NCBI GenBank assembly: GCA_028284865.1
Contig: JANQQV010000020.1
Coordinates: 62,001-126,000 of the forward strand
Origin: Rhodothermales bacterium
GTDB lineage: Bacteria > Bacteroidota > Rhodothermia > Rhodothermales > UBA10348
DNA: 64,000 bases
Direction: 5' to 3'
The notes under the pieces are model-generated. The model was not told the origin of the DNA, searched no databases, and worked only from the letters and a program-made list of their open reading frames with translations. Position 1 is the first letter of the stretch. Every line of letters starts with the position of its first letter. The position numbers were made by a program, and so were the translations under genes. This document shows, piece after piece, positions 8,457 to 17,885 of the stretch.

Positions 8457-11117
8457 GGCCTCCAGATCATAGATGGTGTTCTGGATGGAGCCGGAAAACG
8501 CTGTTCCGTCTTCAGAAAACAGGTCGTAGTCGATCTGCATGATCCATGTTGGCTCGATATCCGGAAGGGTCAGATGAACTGTCTTGCCGTCGCTGGATAC
8601 GGTAACGTCGCTGACGACAAGCTCCTTGGTGTCCAGTCTTTCTGAACCGTAGTTGCGCGTCCGTTCGAGCTGCCAGGTCGAGACGACATACCGCTCGGGA
8701 TCCATTGCAGCCTCTTCATCGAGCGCCTCGGAAAACGTCAACTCCATGCCGGACTCCAATGCACGCATTGACACGGGCAAGTTCAGATCGTTTCCGGTAT
8801 ATCGAATACGGTAGATGCCCCCGACCTGGATCATCTGATTGGTCGCCCAAGCAGACATTCCGAGAACATAGAGCTGGCCGTCTTGTGGATTCATGCGGCC
8901 GCGGATGATTCCCGTCGGGAATTCAGCGATCGGTAGCCGAACCACACCTCCTTGTCGGATGTCATCCGTCATCTGAGGAAGGACCAGGAATACATGCCCG
9001 TACCCGTACGACAGGCTCAATAGCTCGCCGCTCAATGGTCCCCACTTGTCGCTGTCGGCCCACACCAGTTCGGCAGGTGAGCGATCTACGCGTTGATCGA
9101 TCCAGACGAGTGGCTGAATCATGGCTTCGTCCGAAGAGTCAGCCGGGGCGCCGTAGCCGTACATATTGCCGTAGAACCCACCCTCTTCAACCCAATTGAC
9201 GCGGTTCATCGGATTCCAGTGTCCCTCCTGATCGGTCACGATGAATGAACCGTCCGGGTTGATGGCGACACCGTTGGCTGCTCTGAAGCCGGTTGCGAGG
9301 ATCTCGGATGTTTCCCCATCGGGACTGACGCGAATCAGCGTTCCGTGCTGCGGAACGAGAGCCGTCCTGGCGTGGCGGGCACTCTTGGCGTAGTAGAAAT
9401 TGCCGTCGTCATCAGTCTGAAGACCCATGGCGAATTCGTGGAAATGCTCCGTGACCTGATGATCGCTGTTGAAGCTCTCATAGAAATCGGTTTCGCCGTC
9501 TCCGTTCAGATCGCGCAGGACTACAATCTGATCTCTGCATCCTACGTAGATGTCACCATCGACGACCTTGATTCCCAACGGTTGAAAGAGCCCGGTTGCG
9601 ATGCGATGCCAGCGCAGTTCTCCTCTCGTCCGGCTGATTCCTTCAATCCGCCACACTTCTCCATCGATCGTGCTGACCACGGCTTCATCCCCACTTTCCA
9701 AAAAGTCGATTCCGGTGGGTCGCATGCGGCTTAGCCAGGGGTTGTCCATCGGCAAGCTGATCACATCTACGGCGTAGGCCGGATCAGAATCGCCCCTGAT
9801 CATAGGCGTCGTGAGTACCTGGGGCCAACGTGAAGGACCGCCTTGTGAGTACTGACTCAGGTCTTCTGCAGACTCAGCAGCATCGATCTCGACGGACGCA
9901 TCTGCCGTCATCCATACTTTGAAGCGAACATCCGAGCCAGCCGGAATCAGGGCTTCGTGGAATCCTCGCTCGCTAGTCGTGACAACTCCATTCGAAGCAA
10001 CTACTTGGACATTCGAGGGAGCCAACCGCAACCGTAGATCGGTGGAAGGCGCCTCGATATTCAGCGTGCGGCTGATGACGCCCTCTTCGTCCAGGTCGTA
10101 CGTCTCCAGCACAGCTGTTCCTGCGACGGTGTACGCAATGATCACCCGGTCGTCGTGATGGTAGAGCCCTTTGTAGTGCGTCCATTCTCTCGGCAAAGGG
10201 CCGAATTGCCGGCCATCCACTGCCGTAAAACGCGGATCATCATATAGTCCGGTGGCGGGGTTGGCCCATCCGGGTGCAACAGGGTTCTCGAACTCGATCT
10301 CGCCGACCGTTCGCGGGAAGATGTTGTGTCGATCGTTGAGCAGGATATCCTCGTAGTCGATGAAGCCTTCCCCGGTCCAGAATCCGGTCAGACGCATCAG
10401 ATCGTGGTCAAAAAGGACGAATGCATTCCCTGCAGCGACACCACCTTCTCCTTCATCGAGTCGGATTGCGATTCCCTTGTATGCGAAGTTGACATCACCG
10501 AAATCCTCATTTGGCAGCGGGCTTCGGCCGCCTGAAATCCCTCGAGGCGGGTCATCTGAATTGGCCAACTCATACGTGCGCATGAGGAAATCGCCGTAAT
10601 CCATCTCCGCCCACGGCTTGTACGGCTTGGGGTCGGGCCCCAGCGTATTTCCGGCCGGCAAGCCGGCCAGCCATTCATCCGTCACCTCGAAATACTGATC
10701 GGGATTGTCATCCTTGACGAACTCCTCCCGAATGAAGTGGATGACCTCGTACTTCTCCCGCGGCGTCAGTCTGACCTGCGGAGGCATGAGCCCGTAGCCA
10801 CGCGTGAGCGTTTCGTATTGCGAATGGGGGTCTGCGCCATTCAGAAACGCCTCAGACCAGAACTTCCTCGACGTGGGGATCGATCCTGGTTGCTCCCGAT
10901 CGCCGTGGCACGCAAAGCACGCCTCCCGATAGATGACCATACCCTTGTGATAGAACTCCTCGTTCCATTCGGCCATGAGTGCAGCGTGATCGAGATTCGC
11001 TTCGTACTCCGGCAGATCTGTCTCTGCCAGGATGAATGTCCCAGGAGGCGGAACTGCCTCCTGGCAAGCAACGAGCGGAAGAAACAACAGCCAGGGAAGG
11101 TGGCGAGTGACACGCAT
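8448..11117 (-). CDS. Lipoprotein with an N-terminal cytochrome c domain and a sugar-dehydrogenase-like beta-propeller
   Basis: An 889-residue protein. Residues 1-18 form a lipoprotein signal ending 'LPLVAC', so it is probably membrane anchored. A mono-heme cytochrome c domain has CFACH at 67-71 and a likely axial Met in 'GLMPPQ' about 40 residues later. The middle region has strand-rich sequence of no clear family. From about 460 to 760 are blades resembling glucose/sorbosone dehydrogenases ('RPTGIDFLESGDEAVVST', 'GVAINPDGSFIVTDQ'), including Ca-binding-like 'DLNGDGETD'. The heme-plus-propeller layout suggests periplasmic oxidation of a sugar or alcohol with electrons passed to the heme; this is inference. 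Similar architectures occur in planctomycete-type secreted proteins. A downstream hairpin overlaps its stop codon. Confidence 0.8.
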   Translation of the reverse strand: MRVTRHLPWLLFLPLVACQEAVPPPGTFILAETDLPEYEANLDHAALMAEWNEEFYHKGMVIYREACFACHGDREQPGSIPTSRKFWSEAFLNGADPHSQYETLTRGYGLMPPQVRLTPREKYEVIHFIREEFVKDDNPDQYFEVTDEWLAGLPAGNTLGPDPKPYKPWAEMDYGDFLMRTYELANSDDPPRGISGGRSPLPNEDFGDVNFAYKGIAIRLDEGEGGVAAGNAFVLFDHDLMRLTGFWTGEGFIDYEDILLNDRHNIFPRTVGEIEFENPVAPGWANPATGLYDDPRFTAVDGRQFGPLPREWTHYKGLYHHDDRVIIAYTVAGTAVLETYDLDEEGVISRTLNIEAPSTDLRLRLAPSNVQVVASNGVVTTSERGFHEALIPAGSDVRFKVWMTADASVEIDAAESAEDLSQYSQGGPSRWPQVLTTPMIRGDSDPAYAVDVISLPMDNPWLSRMRPTGIDFLESGDEAVVSTIDGEVWRIEGISRTRGELRWHRIATGLFQPLGIKVVDGDIYVGCRDQIVVLRDLNGDGETDFYESFNSDHQVTEHFHEFAMGLQTDDDGNFYYAKSARHARTALVPQHGTLIRVSPDGETSEILATGFRAANGVAINPDGSFIVTDQEGHWNPMNRVNWVEEGGFYGNMYGYGAPADSSDEAMIQPLVWIDQRVDRSPAELVWADSDKWGPLSGELLSLSYGYGHVFLVLPQMTDDIRQGGVVRLPIAEFPTGIIRGRMNPQDGQLYVLGMSAWATNQMIQVGGIYRIRYTGNDLNLPVSMRALESGMELTFSEALDEEAAMDPERYVVSTWQLERTRNYGSERLDTKELVVSDVTVSSDGKTVHLTLPDIEPTWIMQIDYDLFSEDGTAFSGSIQNTIYDLEASD

Positions 11118-11184
11118 GGCGGGGCGACAAAAGAGTGATGGGCGGAACTGTAGATGGCGAGGACTTTGCTGGATTCCTCTAAGC

Positions 11185-11616
11185 TCACCCCATGCAGATC
11201 ATCCGAATCATGATCTGTTCGGTAGGTTTGTGGAAATAGCGATTGGTCTCGCGGAATCCGTACCGCTCATAGAAGCGCTTGCCGATGTGGTTGCCTTCGA
11301 ACACTTCGGTCAGCAACGGCTCGTGTCGCAGCGATGCCCAATCCATCAGCGAACGACCTATTCCCCTACCCTGTGCGGCCGGTCTGACAAACAGGCCTCC
11401 AACTTCATTGCCGATAAGCGCAATGAAGCCTTGGATGTTTACTCCGTCGTCGAATACCCACGTTTCAGCCGAGGGCAACCACACCTCGCGAATTTGCCGG
11501 CGCGTTTCCCCCAGGAAATCGACTGACAGGAACGGCGTTGCGATCATGCTGGCTTCATGCCAGACCTCGATAATCGCATCGGTGTCGTCGGGATGATATG
11601 CGCGAATCGGATTCAC
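11185..11616 (-). CDS. GNAT family N-acetyltransferase
   Basis: 143 residues with 'IRAYHPDDTDAIIEVWHEA' at the N terminus, 'LFVRPAAQGRGIGRSLMDW' as the acetyl-CoA pyrophosphate-binding loop (R/Q-x-x-G-x-G/A) and 'NHIGKRFYERYGFRETNRY' as the C-terminal motif. It resembles the YjaB-type small acetyltransferases; the substrate is unknown. The predicted start is GTG at 11616. It lies between the cytochrome/propeller gene and a small membrane-protein gene, all on the minus strand. Confidence 0.88.
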   Translation of the reverse strand: MNPIRAYHPDDTDAIIEVWHEASMIATPFLSVDFLGETRRQIREVWLPSAETWVFDDGVNIQGFIALIGNEVGGLFVRPAAQGRGIGRSLMDWASLRHEPLLTEVFEGNHIGKRFYERYGFRETNRYFHKPTEQIMIRMICMG

Positions 11617-11648
11617 TCTGATATCCGTGTTTTGCCTGGGATTGCTTG

Positions 11649-12038
11649 CTATCCGGATGACTGCCTGAGGTCTCTACGCATATCAACAACTGTCCAGATT
11701 GACATGGCGATATACGGTAGCGTCGAGGCTGAAATAAGCCACGATCCACTCAGGAAGCCGATGACAAACATGAAATAGAGCAGTACTCCGACAAATCCAA
11801 TGCCCAGGAATGACAATCGCATACTGGGGGTATTCTTGAATCCGGCAATGAGCAGGAGTACTTGCCCGAAAAGCGGCATCCAGATCAGTGGGTGCAACGT
11901 GTCCCCAAAGTTGGTGAATACCATCTTGATCACGTCCCATTCAATCTGGATCAGGAGCATTTGCTGATCATCACCCCACTCGAGGTAGCCGATGAACGAG
12001 GCCAGAACCAGTCCAATGTGCTGAAGTCGTCGTTTCAT
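11649..12038 (-). CDS. Small multi-pass membrane protein of unknown function
   Basis: About 129 residues from the ATG at 12038 ('MKRRLQHIGLVLASF'). This start is preferred over 12101 because the longer form would overlap the sulfatase gene and add a hydrophilic prefix. Four hydrophobic segments are visible, including 'LIWMPLFGQVLLLIAGF' and 'LGIGFVGVLLYFMFVIGF', followed by a basic tail 'DMRRDLRQSSG'. No catalytic motif was seen. It follows the sulfatase gene by about 40 bases and may be co-transcribed with it. Confidence 0.7.
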   Translation of the reverse strand: MKRRLQHIGLVLASFIGYLEWGDDQQMLLIQIEWDVIKMVFTNFGDTLHPLIWMPLFGQVLLLIAGFKNTPSMRLSFLGIGFVGVLLYFMFVIGFLSGSWLISASTLPYIAMSIWTVVDMRRDLRQSSG

Positions 12039-12079
12039 GAGGCCCTTTGAGGTTGGTCTAACCGAGTGATCAACCCGGA

Positions 12080-13651
12080 TCAATCGAATCGGGTCATCCA
12101 CGCCGCTCTCTCCTCCGAGAAAAAGTACTCCTCAGACCGGAACGGCGGTACGTGATGCTCCATGAGCGGAATCAGAGACTCTTCGGGGAGATCGATCGGG
12201 TTGTCCGGGATGAAGCCTGCGAGCATCGCTTTCGTGTCGGAAAGGCCTACTTCGCGAGCTCGATTGTTCCATTCTTCCGGATCGGTTTCCAGATCGTAAA
12301 GCTCCTCCGAACCGTCGATGTAGCGGATGTAGTGCCAATTCTCGTAGCGGATCGAGTAGCTCCCGTAGTCATACGTGGAAATGATCGGCCGTACTACAGG
12401 CGTGGACGGATCTGCCAACATGCCCGTGAGCGACATCCCATCATAGTCGGTTCTCGGAGACAGCTGACAGAGTTCTGCCAACGTCGGATAGATGTCCAGC
12501 AGTGATGTCAGGTTGCCGGTCGAAGTGCCAGGAGCGGACCCTTCTGGTAATGCCTGAATACCTTCGGGCACACGCATCATGAACACCGTCCGGATCACGT
12601 TCTCCCACAAGGCGAACTTGCGCCAGTGCTCCTTTTCACCGAGTTGCCATCCGTGGTCGGACCAGATGACAACGATGGTATTGTCGGCATAGGGACTGGC
12701 TTCGAGGGCATCGAGCAGATGTCCCAACATGGCATCGGCATAAGCGACCGACGCGAGATATCCCTGGATAGCCTCTTCCCATTGATCGGCCTCAACCACG
12801 TGCTTGTGGTAGTTGCCTCCTCGCACGATCAGTTCTTGAGCGACCGGCCCCAAATCGCCAATATCGTCTTCGAGCAGAGCCGGCTTCTGGACATCCTCAA
12901 TCGGAAATCGATCGAAGTACTCCTGCGGGACATACCAGGGCAAATGGGGTCGGTAGATACCAGCAGCCAGGAAAAACGGTTTGTCGTGTTCGCGTTGAAG
13001 CTGATCTGATATGTAAGAAACGGTCTGGTAGTCGGCAGTCTCCTCGTCCGATAATTCCAGCGGAGCCCAATCGAACATGTTGTACATGAACGGAAAGGCG
13101 GTCATGTTCACCGGACGGTCCTCAGGCAAGAACTCCTGTGGCATCGGGTTGGCGATGCTCGGGTAGTAGTCGTCCCAACCGATGGAGTCCACCTGGCTGT
13201 AGTGGAAGATTTTCCCCGCTCCGGCCGTGTAGTACCCGCTTTCCCGAAAGTGCTGGCCAATAGTTTGAACCTGCTGAAGAACAGGCACCTCTCTCCAATC
13301 CTGATAGTTCGAGTACATCCCGGATGTCACAGGATGCAAACCCGTCAACATGGCTGAACGAGACGGATTGCATCCGGGACTCGGAGCATAGTTACGGGTG
13401 AAGTTCACCCCCGTCTGTGCAAAGCGGTCCAACTGTGGCGTCACCGCTTGAGGATGCCCACCGAGAGGCTTGACCCAGTCGTTCATGTCGTCGAGCGAGA
13501 TGAACAGCACATTGGGGTGTTCGATCAAGTCGCTCTGAGGCTGTTGACACCCAATGCCAGAGATGGTCAGCATGGCGACCGCCACCGTGAGTCGCATTGA
13601 TGACCAGAAACGGGTATACAGCGATGTGTGCACCGTCAGGTTCACCATCAT
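12080..13651 (-). CDS. Formylglycine-dependent sulfatase (iduronate-2-sulfatase/arylsulfatase-like lipoprotein)
   Basis: 523 residues. A lipobox 'ISGIGC' places the lipidated Cys at 35. 'FISLDDMNDW' supplies the metal-binding Asp pair (54-55), and Cys94-Asn-Pro-Ser-Arg98 is the C-x-P-S-R sulfatase signature in which Cys is converted to formylglycine. 'WSDHGWQLGEKEHWRKF' is the conserved second metal-binding block. It is predicted to hydrolyse sulfate esters, plausibly of marine polysaccharides, at the periplasmic face. A FGly-generating enzyme is not in this window. The start at 13651 overlaps the upstream stop (TGATG); an ATG at 13597 would give a shorter, more typical lipoprotein signal. 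Confidence 0.93.
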   Translation of the reverse strand: MMVNLTVHTSLYTRFWSSMRLTVAVAMLTISGIGCQQPQSDLIEHPNVLFISLDDMNDWVKPLGGHPQAVTPQLDRFAQTGVNFTRNYAPSPGCNPSRSAMLTGLHPVTSGMYSNYQDWREVPVLQQVQTIGQHFRESGYYTAGAGKIFHYSQVDSIGWDDYYPSIANPMPQEFLPEDRPVNMTAFPFMYNMFDWAPLELSDEETADYQTVSYISDQLQREHDKPFFLAAGIYRPHLPWYVPQEYFDRFPIEDVQKPALLEDDIGDLGPVAQELIVRGGNYHKHVVEADQWEEAIQGYLASVAYADAMLGHLLDALEASPYADNTIVVIWSDHGWQLGEKEHWRKFALWENVIRTVFMMRVPEGIQALPEGSAPGTSTGNLTSLLDIYPTLAELCQLSPRTDYDGMSLTGMLADPSTPVVRPIISTYDYGSYSIRYENWHYIRYIDGSEELYDLETDPEEWNNRAREVGLSDTKAMLAGFIPDNPIDLPEESLIPLMEHHVPPFRSEEYFFSEERAAWMTRFD

Positions 13652-14073
13652 CAGGCTGAGGTAGAGTCTCCGCCGGCAAGCCGTAAGGCCAAGAGTGCCA
13701 TCGGGATATAGGCGAACGTCAAGTCAACGACGATGAAGATCAAGGAGCCGCCGATCATGCTCGCGGCCACGATCCCTCCAATCATGAAGAACACGCCGAT
13801 CCCAAGCGCAATTCGCTTCTGGTGACTGGCAGCAAGTTTGACGGCAAGGAAGGCACCTATCAGTGTCCCGAGTGCATGACCCAAGAATGGCGGCACGTAG
13901 TTCCAAAACGTGAACAGGTGCATGCTTTCAGCCAAGGACTCCATCGAGGACACATCAGCTCCCTCTGGCAGCGGAATGATGGATGGGCCGATGTTTACGA
14001 TCCCGGAGTTGACCATGCTGCCAACGATGACGCCGGCAACGACAGCGATGATGTTCTTGACCAGTGGACTCAT
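13651..14073 (-). CDS. Small four-helix membrane protein upstream of the sulfatase
   Basis: About 140 residues from 'MSPLVKNIIAVVAG' (ATG at 14073). An upstream ATG at 14115 adds only a polar prefix. Hydrophobic segments: 'IIAVVAGVIVGSMV', a central 'FLGHALGTLIGAFLAVKL', 'IALGIGVFFMIGGIVAA' and 'GGSLIFIVVDLTFAYIPMALLALRL'. Many glycines suggest tight helix packing. The family is not recognised. Its stop overlaps the sulfatase start by one base, implying coupled expression. Confidence 0.7.
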   Translation of the reverse strand: MSPLVKNIIAVVAGVIVGSMVNSGIVNIGPSIIPLPEGADVSSMESLAESMHLFTFWNYVPPFLGHALGTLIGAFLAVKLAASHQKRIALGIGVFFMIGGIVAASMIGGSLIFIVVDLTFAYIPMALLALRLAGGDSTSA

Positions 14074-14193
14074 GAGAAAGGCGGGTTGGTTGCGGGTGGT
14101 TGAGTCGTTCAGCACAGTCTCGGTAAATCAGACGTGGATTGTCAATAGAGCTCCCAAGGCACGACTGATCGGTCCGACAAAGCCATTGCGTGC

Positions 14194-15948
14194 CTACTCC
14201 ATGAACCGCCAGCTCGATGTGTGATCCGGCTCCAACTGCTGTCCCGTGAGACGGGCACGTACCATCTCCACCGGCATGCGTCCACCCTTCATAACGGCAT
14301 CGTGGAATTCGCGTGCCGTCATCTGGCCTGAATCGACGAGCTCCTTGTACAGCTCGCGAAATTGGATCCCTCCCATCATGTAGGCCACCTGATAGAGCGG
14401 TGAGTACCCGCCCTGGAATGATCGTCTCACCTCTGCTTCGGCATTTGCCCGTTCATGACCTACCCGATCAACCAGGAAATCGACTGCTTCCTGTGGTGTC
14501 ATGCGCTCTAGGTGGAATGACAGGGAGAATATGATCCGCGCGGCCCGATGCATACGCCAGAACAACATGCCGATCTCGTCTTCCGGGCCGCGAGGGAATC
14601 CCGCATCCCAGAGCACCATTTCCCAATAAAGCGCCCATCCTTCGGTCCAGAACGGCGTTCCGAACATGCCGCGGTGCTCATTGAACCGGTTGGTCATGAA
14701 GCCTTGTAGGTGATGCCCCGGAATCAACTCGTGATGGACTGTCGCCCGGTTAAAATGTGGGTTGTTGCCGCGCATGCTCATCAGCTTTTCCGCGTGCGTC
14801 ATCCCGTCTGTCGGATACGATATCCAGATGGACTCTCCTCCCAGGAAGAACGGCGACACACGCTGCTGCTCAGGCGTGATCATGCGCATTCGCCAGACTT
14901 CGCTGGCCATCAATGGCAACGTGATCCAGTCCCGCTCATTGATGAAGTCGATCGACTGCTTTTCAAGCTCAACCACGACGCCCGGCTTTTCACCCGGCGG
15001 AACGGCCATGTTCTTGACAGCCTCTTGCGCAGCTTTCCAATCATCGCCGTATCCCATCTCCTGTGCGGCTTCGATCAGTGCTTCTTCCATCCACGCGAAC
15101 TCAGCCTCTGCTATCTCGATGAGCTCATCGGCAGTGTATGGAATCATTTCGTGCTTCAAATGGGCACGTAGACCTTGTTCGCCAATCGGATTGCCGACTA
15201 CTGGGCCACTCTCGAGATCGCCGATGTAGGCCTGTTCGATGGCCAGCGCGTGTGCATCCAACGCATCGCCCAGTCGATCCCACGTCTGCGGCACCCACCA
15301 GCTGAATTGGGGATCGTAGCTGTTATAGTAGCCAAACCATTGACTCATGGAACGCTTGACGGCCCTGAGATGCTGGGCGGCACGCATCGCCACAACCGTA
15401 TCAATGCCCTCGGGTCGCTCTCCAGCGTCCAAGGCGGCAGCCAGCTCGTTGGCATGCTCAGCCGTGGCGTGGAGTAAGTCAGCCGCAGCTCGCGCCTCTA
15501 CGGGCTCTCGATCCCTCCAAGTCACGCGTAGCTCAACCAGCTCTGGCAAGTACGGAGCCAGCACGTGAACGCGATCCGCCATCTCTGATTCCTGACGCAG
15601 CATCTCGATCTCGAACTCAATGCGATTGCGCAGCATCACATAGTCCAACCGACCCTCGTGGTTGAGGGCGTCGAAATTCATTCGAGTAAGCGCGTCTTGC
15701 CAGTTCAGATAAAAGGCATGCATACGCTCGAAGGTCGAGGCAGCCATTGGCGTGTCATGCCGGCGAAGCAATACAGCCCGGTCCTCACGGTAGCGCACAA
15801 CAGCGGCACGAAAATCACTGACGTCCTGCTCAAAGGCTACCAGGGCATCCAGCACCGGTGTTGGCGCGAGCGTTGGATCCTGGGCGTCAGCCGAAGGCGC
15901 AACGAGCAACGAAAGGACAACGAGAGCGAGTAGTGCTTGAATACGCAT
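14194..15948 (-). CDS. DUF885 family secreted zinc-peptidase-like protein
   Basis: 585 residues from 'MRIQALLALVVLSLLVAPSADAQ', a clear signal peptide; the ATG at 15981 would add an 11-residue prefix. The C-terminal half carries 'VHHELIPGHHLQGFM', the HExxxH-type zinc-ligand motif of DUF885 proteins, followed by 'WTEGWALYWE', which supplies the downstream Glu. The N-terminal half is helical. DUF885 proteins resemble carboxypeptidase-like gluzincins, and their substrates are mostly undefined. It is likely periplasmic. It stands between the small membrane protein and the SulP transporter, same strand. Confidence 0.85.
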   Translation of the reverse strand: MRIQALLALVVLSLLVAPSADAQDPTLAPTPVLDALVAFEQDVSDFRAAVVRYREDRAVLLRRHDTPMAASTFERMHAFYLNWQDALTRMNFDALNHEGRLDYVMLRNRIEFEIEMLRQESEMADRVHVLAPYLPELVELRVTWRDREPVEARAAADLLHATAEHANELAAALDAGERPEGIDTVVAMRAAQHLRAVKRSMSQWFGYYNSYDPQFSWWVPQTWDRLGDALDAHALAIEQAYIGDLESGPVVGNPIGEQGLRAHLKHEMIPYTADELIEIAEAEFAWMEEALIEAAQEMGYGDDWKAAQEAVKNMAVPPGEKPGVVVELEKQSIDFINERDWITLPLMASEVWRMRMITPEQQRVSPFFLGGESIWISYPTDGMTHAEKLMSMRGNNPHFNRATVHHELIPGHHLQGFMTNRFNEHRGMFGTPFWTEGWALYWEMVLWDAGFPRGPEDEIGMLFWRMHRAARIIFSLSFHLERMTPQEAVDFLVDRVGHERANAEAEVRRSFQGGYSPLYQVAYMMGGIQFRELYKELVDSGQMTAREFHDAVMKGGRMPVEMVRARLTGQQLEPDHTSSWRFME

Positions 15949-16035
15949 GACGACGGTGCAGCAGTGACAGAAACGCAGCAATATAGTCGCGTCCGCTCAC
16001 TCGTCGTCAACCCCTCAAACAATCCTTCCTGTTAA

Positions 16036-17682
16036 TCAATCAAGGGCGTCGTCCGCGATATGCCACTCCAGATCCTCGATCACACTGAGCTCCACAATAT
16101 TGTCGGCCCGTCCAAGAAGCGCCTGGCACTCCTTGCTGAGATTCAGAAGGTGCAGTTTCTTCCCGTTCTGATTGTACCGCTCTGTAATGTTTTGCAGTGC
16201 CTCGATTCCAGAGTGGTCCCACACACGTGAATCGGCGAAATCGATGATAACGTGCTCTTTGTCCTTCTTGAACTTGAACAGGTTCTTGAATGACGTGACA
16301 GACCCAAAGAACAGCGGTCCTTCGAGATGATAGTGCGTTCGGCCTTCGAGGGTTTTGCGTTCTGCGTGCATCACTTTTCCGTGCTCCCAGGCAAAAACGA
16401 GCGCAGAAACGATGATCCCAACCAAGACGGCGATTGCAAGATCTGCCAGAACGGTCACTACGGAGACGATTACGATGACGAGCACATCGGACAGGGGGAT
16501 CTTTCCGAACAGGCGCAAGCTTGACCATTCAAACGTGCCGATAACCACCATGAACATGACACCCACGAGGGCAGCCAATGGAATCTGCTCAATAAGAGTC
16601 GCTCCAAAAAGCAGAAAACCAAGAAGGGCAAGTGCCGCCACGATTCCGGAAAGCCTGCCTCTGCCACCTCCGCGAATGTTGATCATGCTTTGCCCGATCA
16701 TTGCACAACCTCCCATGCCACCGAAAAAGCCGTTGGCGATGTTGGCTACACCCTGCCCGATACACTCCTTGTTACCGCGCCCACGCGTTTCTGTCAATTC
16801 ATCGACCAGCGTCAGTGTCATGAGTGATTCGATCAAGCCGACGGCTGCCGCAAGGATGGCGTAAGGCAGGATGACCTTGAATGCCTCAAGCGAAAACGGA
16901 ATGTCCGGCAAGTTGAACACGGGCAGCCCTGCCGCGATGGTGGTTATGCCCGCATTCTTGTCTTGTACGAAGTCCAGAACAGTACGGACGGCTCCCGGCG
17001 TCGAATCGTTGATCAGGGTACCGATCACTGTGACCACAACGATTCCGACCAGTGTCGCAGGGACGGCTTTGGTCAGCTTGGGGAGCATTATGGCGATGCC
17101 CATGGTCAACAGGATCAAACCAAGCATGAGGAATAGAGGCCCACTTGGTAGGAGTTCGCCTCCGACCTTGAATTGCTCCAGCTGAGACATGAAGATGATG
17201 ATGGCCAATCCATTTACGAAGCCAAGCATTACTGGATGTGGCACCAGTCGAATGAACTTCCCCAGTCGCAGCACGCCGAACACAACCTGAATCAGTCCCA
17301 TCAGAATAACAGCTGCAAACAGGTAACCCAGTGATTGCTGAACAACGATATCTGCGGTCAAGCCGGCTGCCTGCCCTTGCTCCACAATCTTGGCGACGAG
17401 CGGTGCGAATATGACGGCTACTGCTCCTGTAGCGCCTGAAATCATACCCGGACGGCCACCAAGAATCGCAGTAGTCAGCCCCATCATGAACGCAGCATAC
17501 AGACCAACTTTGGGATCAACTCCTGCGACGAAGGCAAACGCAATCGCTTCGGGTACCAATGCCAGCGAAACAGTCAATCCCGACAAGATGTCGTTCTTGA
17601 CGTTCGAAGGGCGTTGGATCATGAGCTGCACAAGCCTGTTGCGGGCTGAATGAAGCTGCATGGAAGGTTTTCTCTCAGTCAT
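16036..17682 (-). CDS. SulP family inorganic anion transporter with C-terminal STAS domain
   Basis: 548 residues with about eleven to twelve hydrophobic segments between residues 30 and 430. Typical SulP landmarks are 'SLALVPEAIAFAFVAG', 'GLYAAFMMGL', 'GRPGMISGATGAVAV' and 'GMGGCAMIGQSMIN'. The last ~110 residues are a STAS domain ('IIDFADSRVWDHSGIEAL'). Members move sulfate, bicarbonate or related anions; the sulfatase gene 2.4 kb away makes sulfate attractive but bicarbonate is equally possible. A strong hairpin with eight U residues ends 26 bases before its ATG (see terminator at 17709), so leader attenuation is possible. Confidence 0.93.
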   Translation of the reverse strand: MTERKPSMQLHSARNRLVQLMIQRPSNVKNDILSGLTVSLALVPEAIAFAFVAGVDPKVGLYAAFMMGLTTAILGGRPGMISGATGAVAVIFAPLVAKIVEQGQAAGLTADIVVQQSLGYLFAAVILMGLIQVVFGVLRLGKFIRLVPHPVMLGFVNGLAIIIFMSQLEQFKVGGELLPSGPLFLMLGLILLTMGIAIMLPKLTKAVPATLVGIVVVTVIGTLINDSTPGAVRTVLDFVQDKNAGITTIAAGLPVFNLPDIPFSLEAFKVILPYAILAAAVGLIESLMTLTLVDELTETRGRGNKECIGQGVANIANGFFGGMGGCAMIGQSMINIRGGGRGRLSGIVAALALLGFLLFGATLIEQIPLAALVGVMFMVVIGTFEWSSLRLFGKIPLSDVLVIVIVSVVTVLADLAIAVLVGIIVSALVFAWEHGKVMHAERKTLEGRTHYHLEGPLFFGSVTSFKNLFKFKKDKEHVIIDFADSRVWDHSGIEALQNITERYNQNGKKLHLLNLSKECQALLGRADNIVELSVIEDLEWHIADDALD

Positions 17683-17708
17683 GTAGTGCTATCTGGGACC
17701 GTCTTAAA

Positions 17709-17745
17709 CAAAAAAAATCAGGAGCGGCTGGGTGCCGTTCCTGAT
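17709..17745 (-). terminator. Strong intrinsic terminator immediately upstream of the SulP start codon
   Basis: Minus strand: 12-base arms ATCAGGAACGGC / GCCGCTCCTGAT with one wobble, loop ACCCA, then TTTTTTTT (17709-17716). It lies 26 bases upstream of the SulP ATG and about 190 bases downstream of the helicase stop. It could end helicase readthrough, end a short leader RNA, or act as an attenuator of SulP. Confidence 0.75.
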
Positions 17746-17774
17746 CGACAATGGCGCATCGACTGATGCTTTTA

Positions 17775-17782
17775 CAAAGTTA
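17775..17782 (-). promoter_or_regulatory. Candidate Bacteroidota-type -7 promoter box (TAACTTTG)
   Basis: The minus strand reads TAACTTTG, an exact TAnnTTTG match, with a TTG 16 bases upstream (the spacing is shorter than usual). Transcription from here would run through a small GCATC/GATGC hairpin into the terminator at 17709-17745 and then SulP. The box is short and could be chance. Confidence 0.3.
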
Positions 17783-17854
17783 CCCCGCTTGCCCGGGGCA
17801 ATTACCGGACTTGTTTGAAGAAGCAGGTAATGGAAGCCCTTTTCTTGAAGCAAA

Positions 17855-17885
17855 CAGGCGGGTGGCTTGAAAAGCCACCCGCCTG
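17855..17885 (-). terminator. Perfect 14-bp hairpin downstream of the DEAD-box helicase, likely terminator
   Basis: CAGGCGGGTGGCTT and its exact reverse complement are separated by three bases. On the minus strand it follows the helicase stop by about 54 bases, and is followed by TTTGCTTC, a poor U-tract. It is probably a terminator or a 3'-end stabilising stem for the helicase mRNA. Confidence 0.6.
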
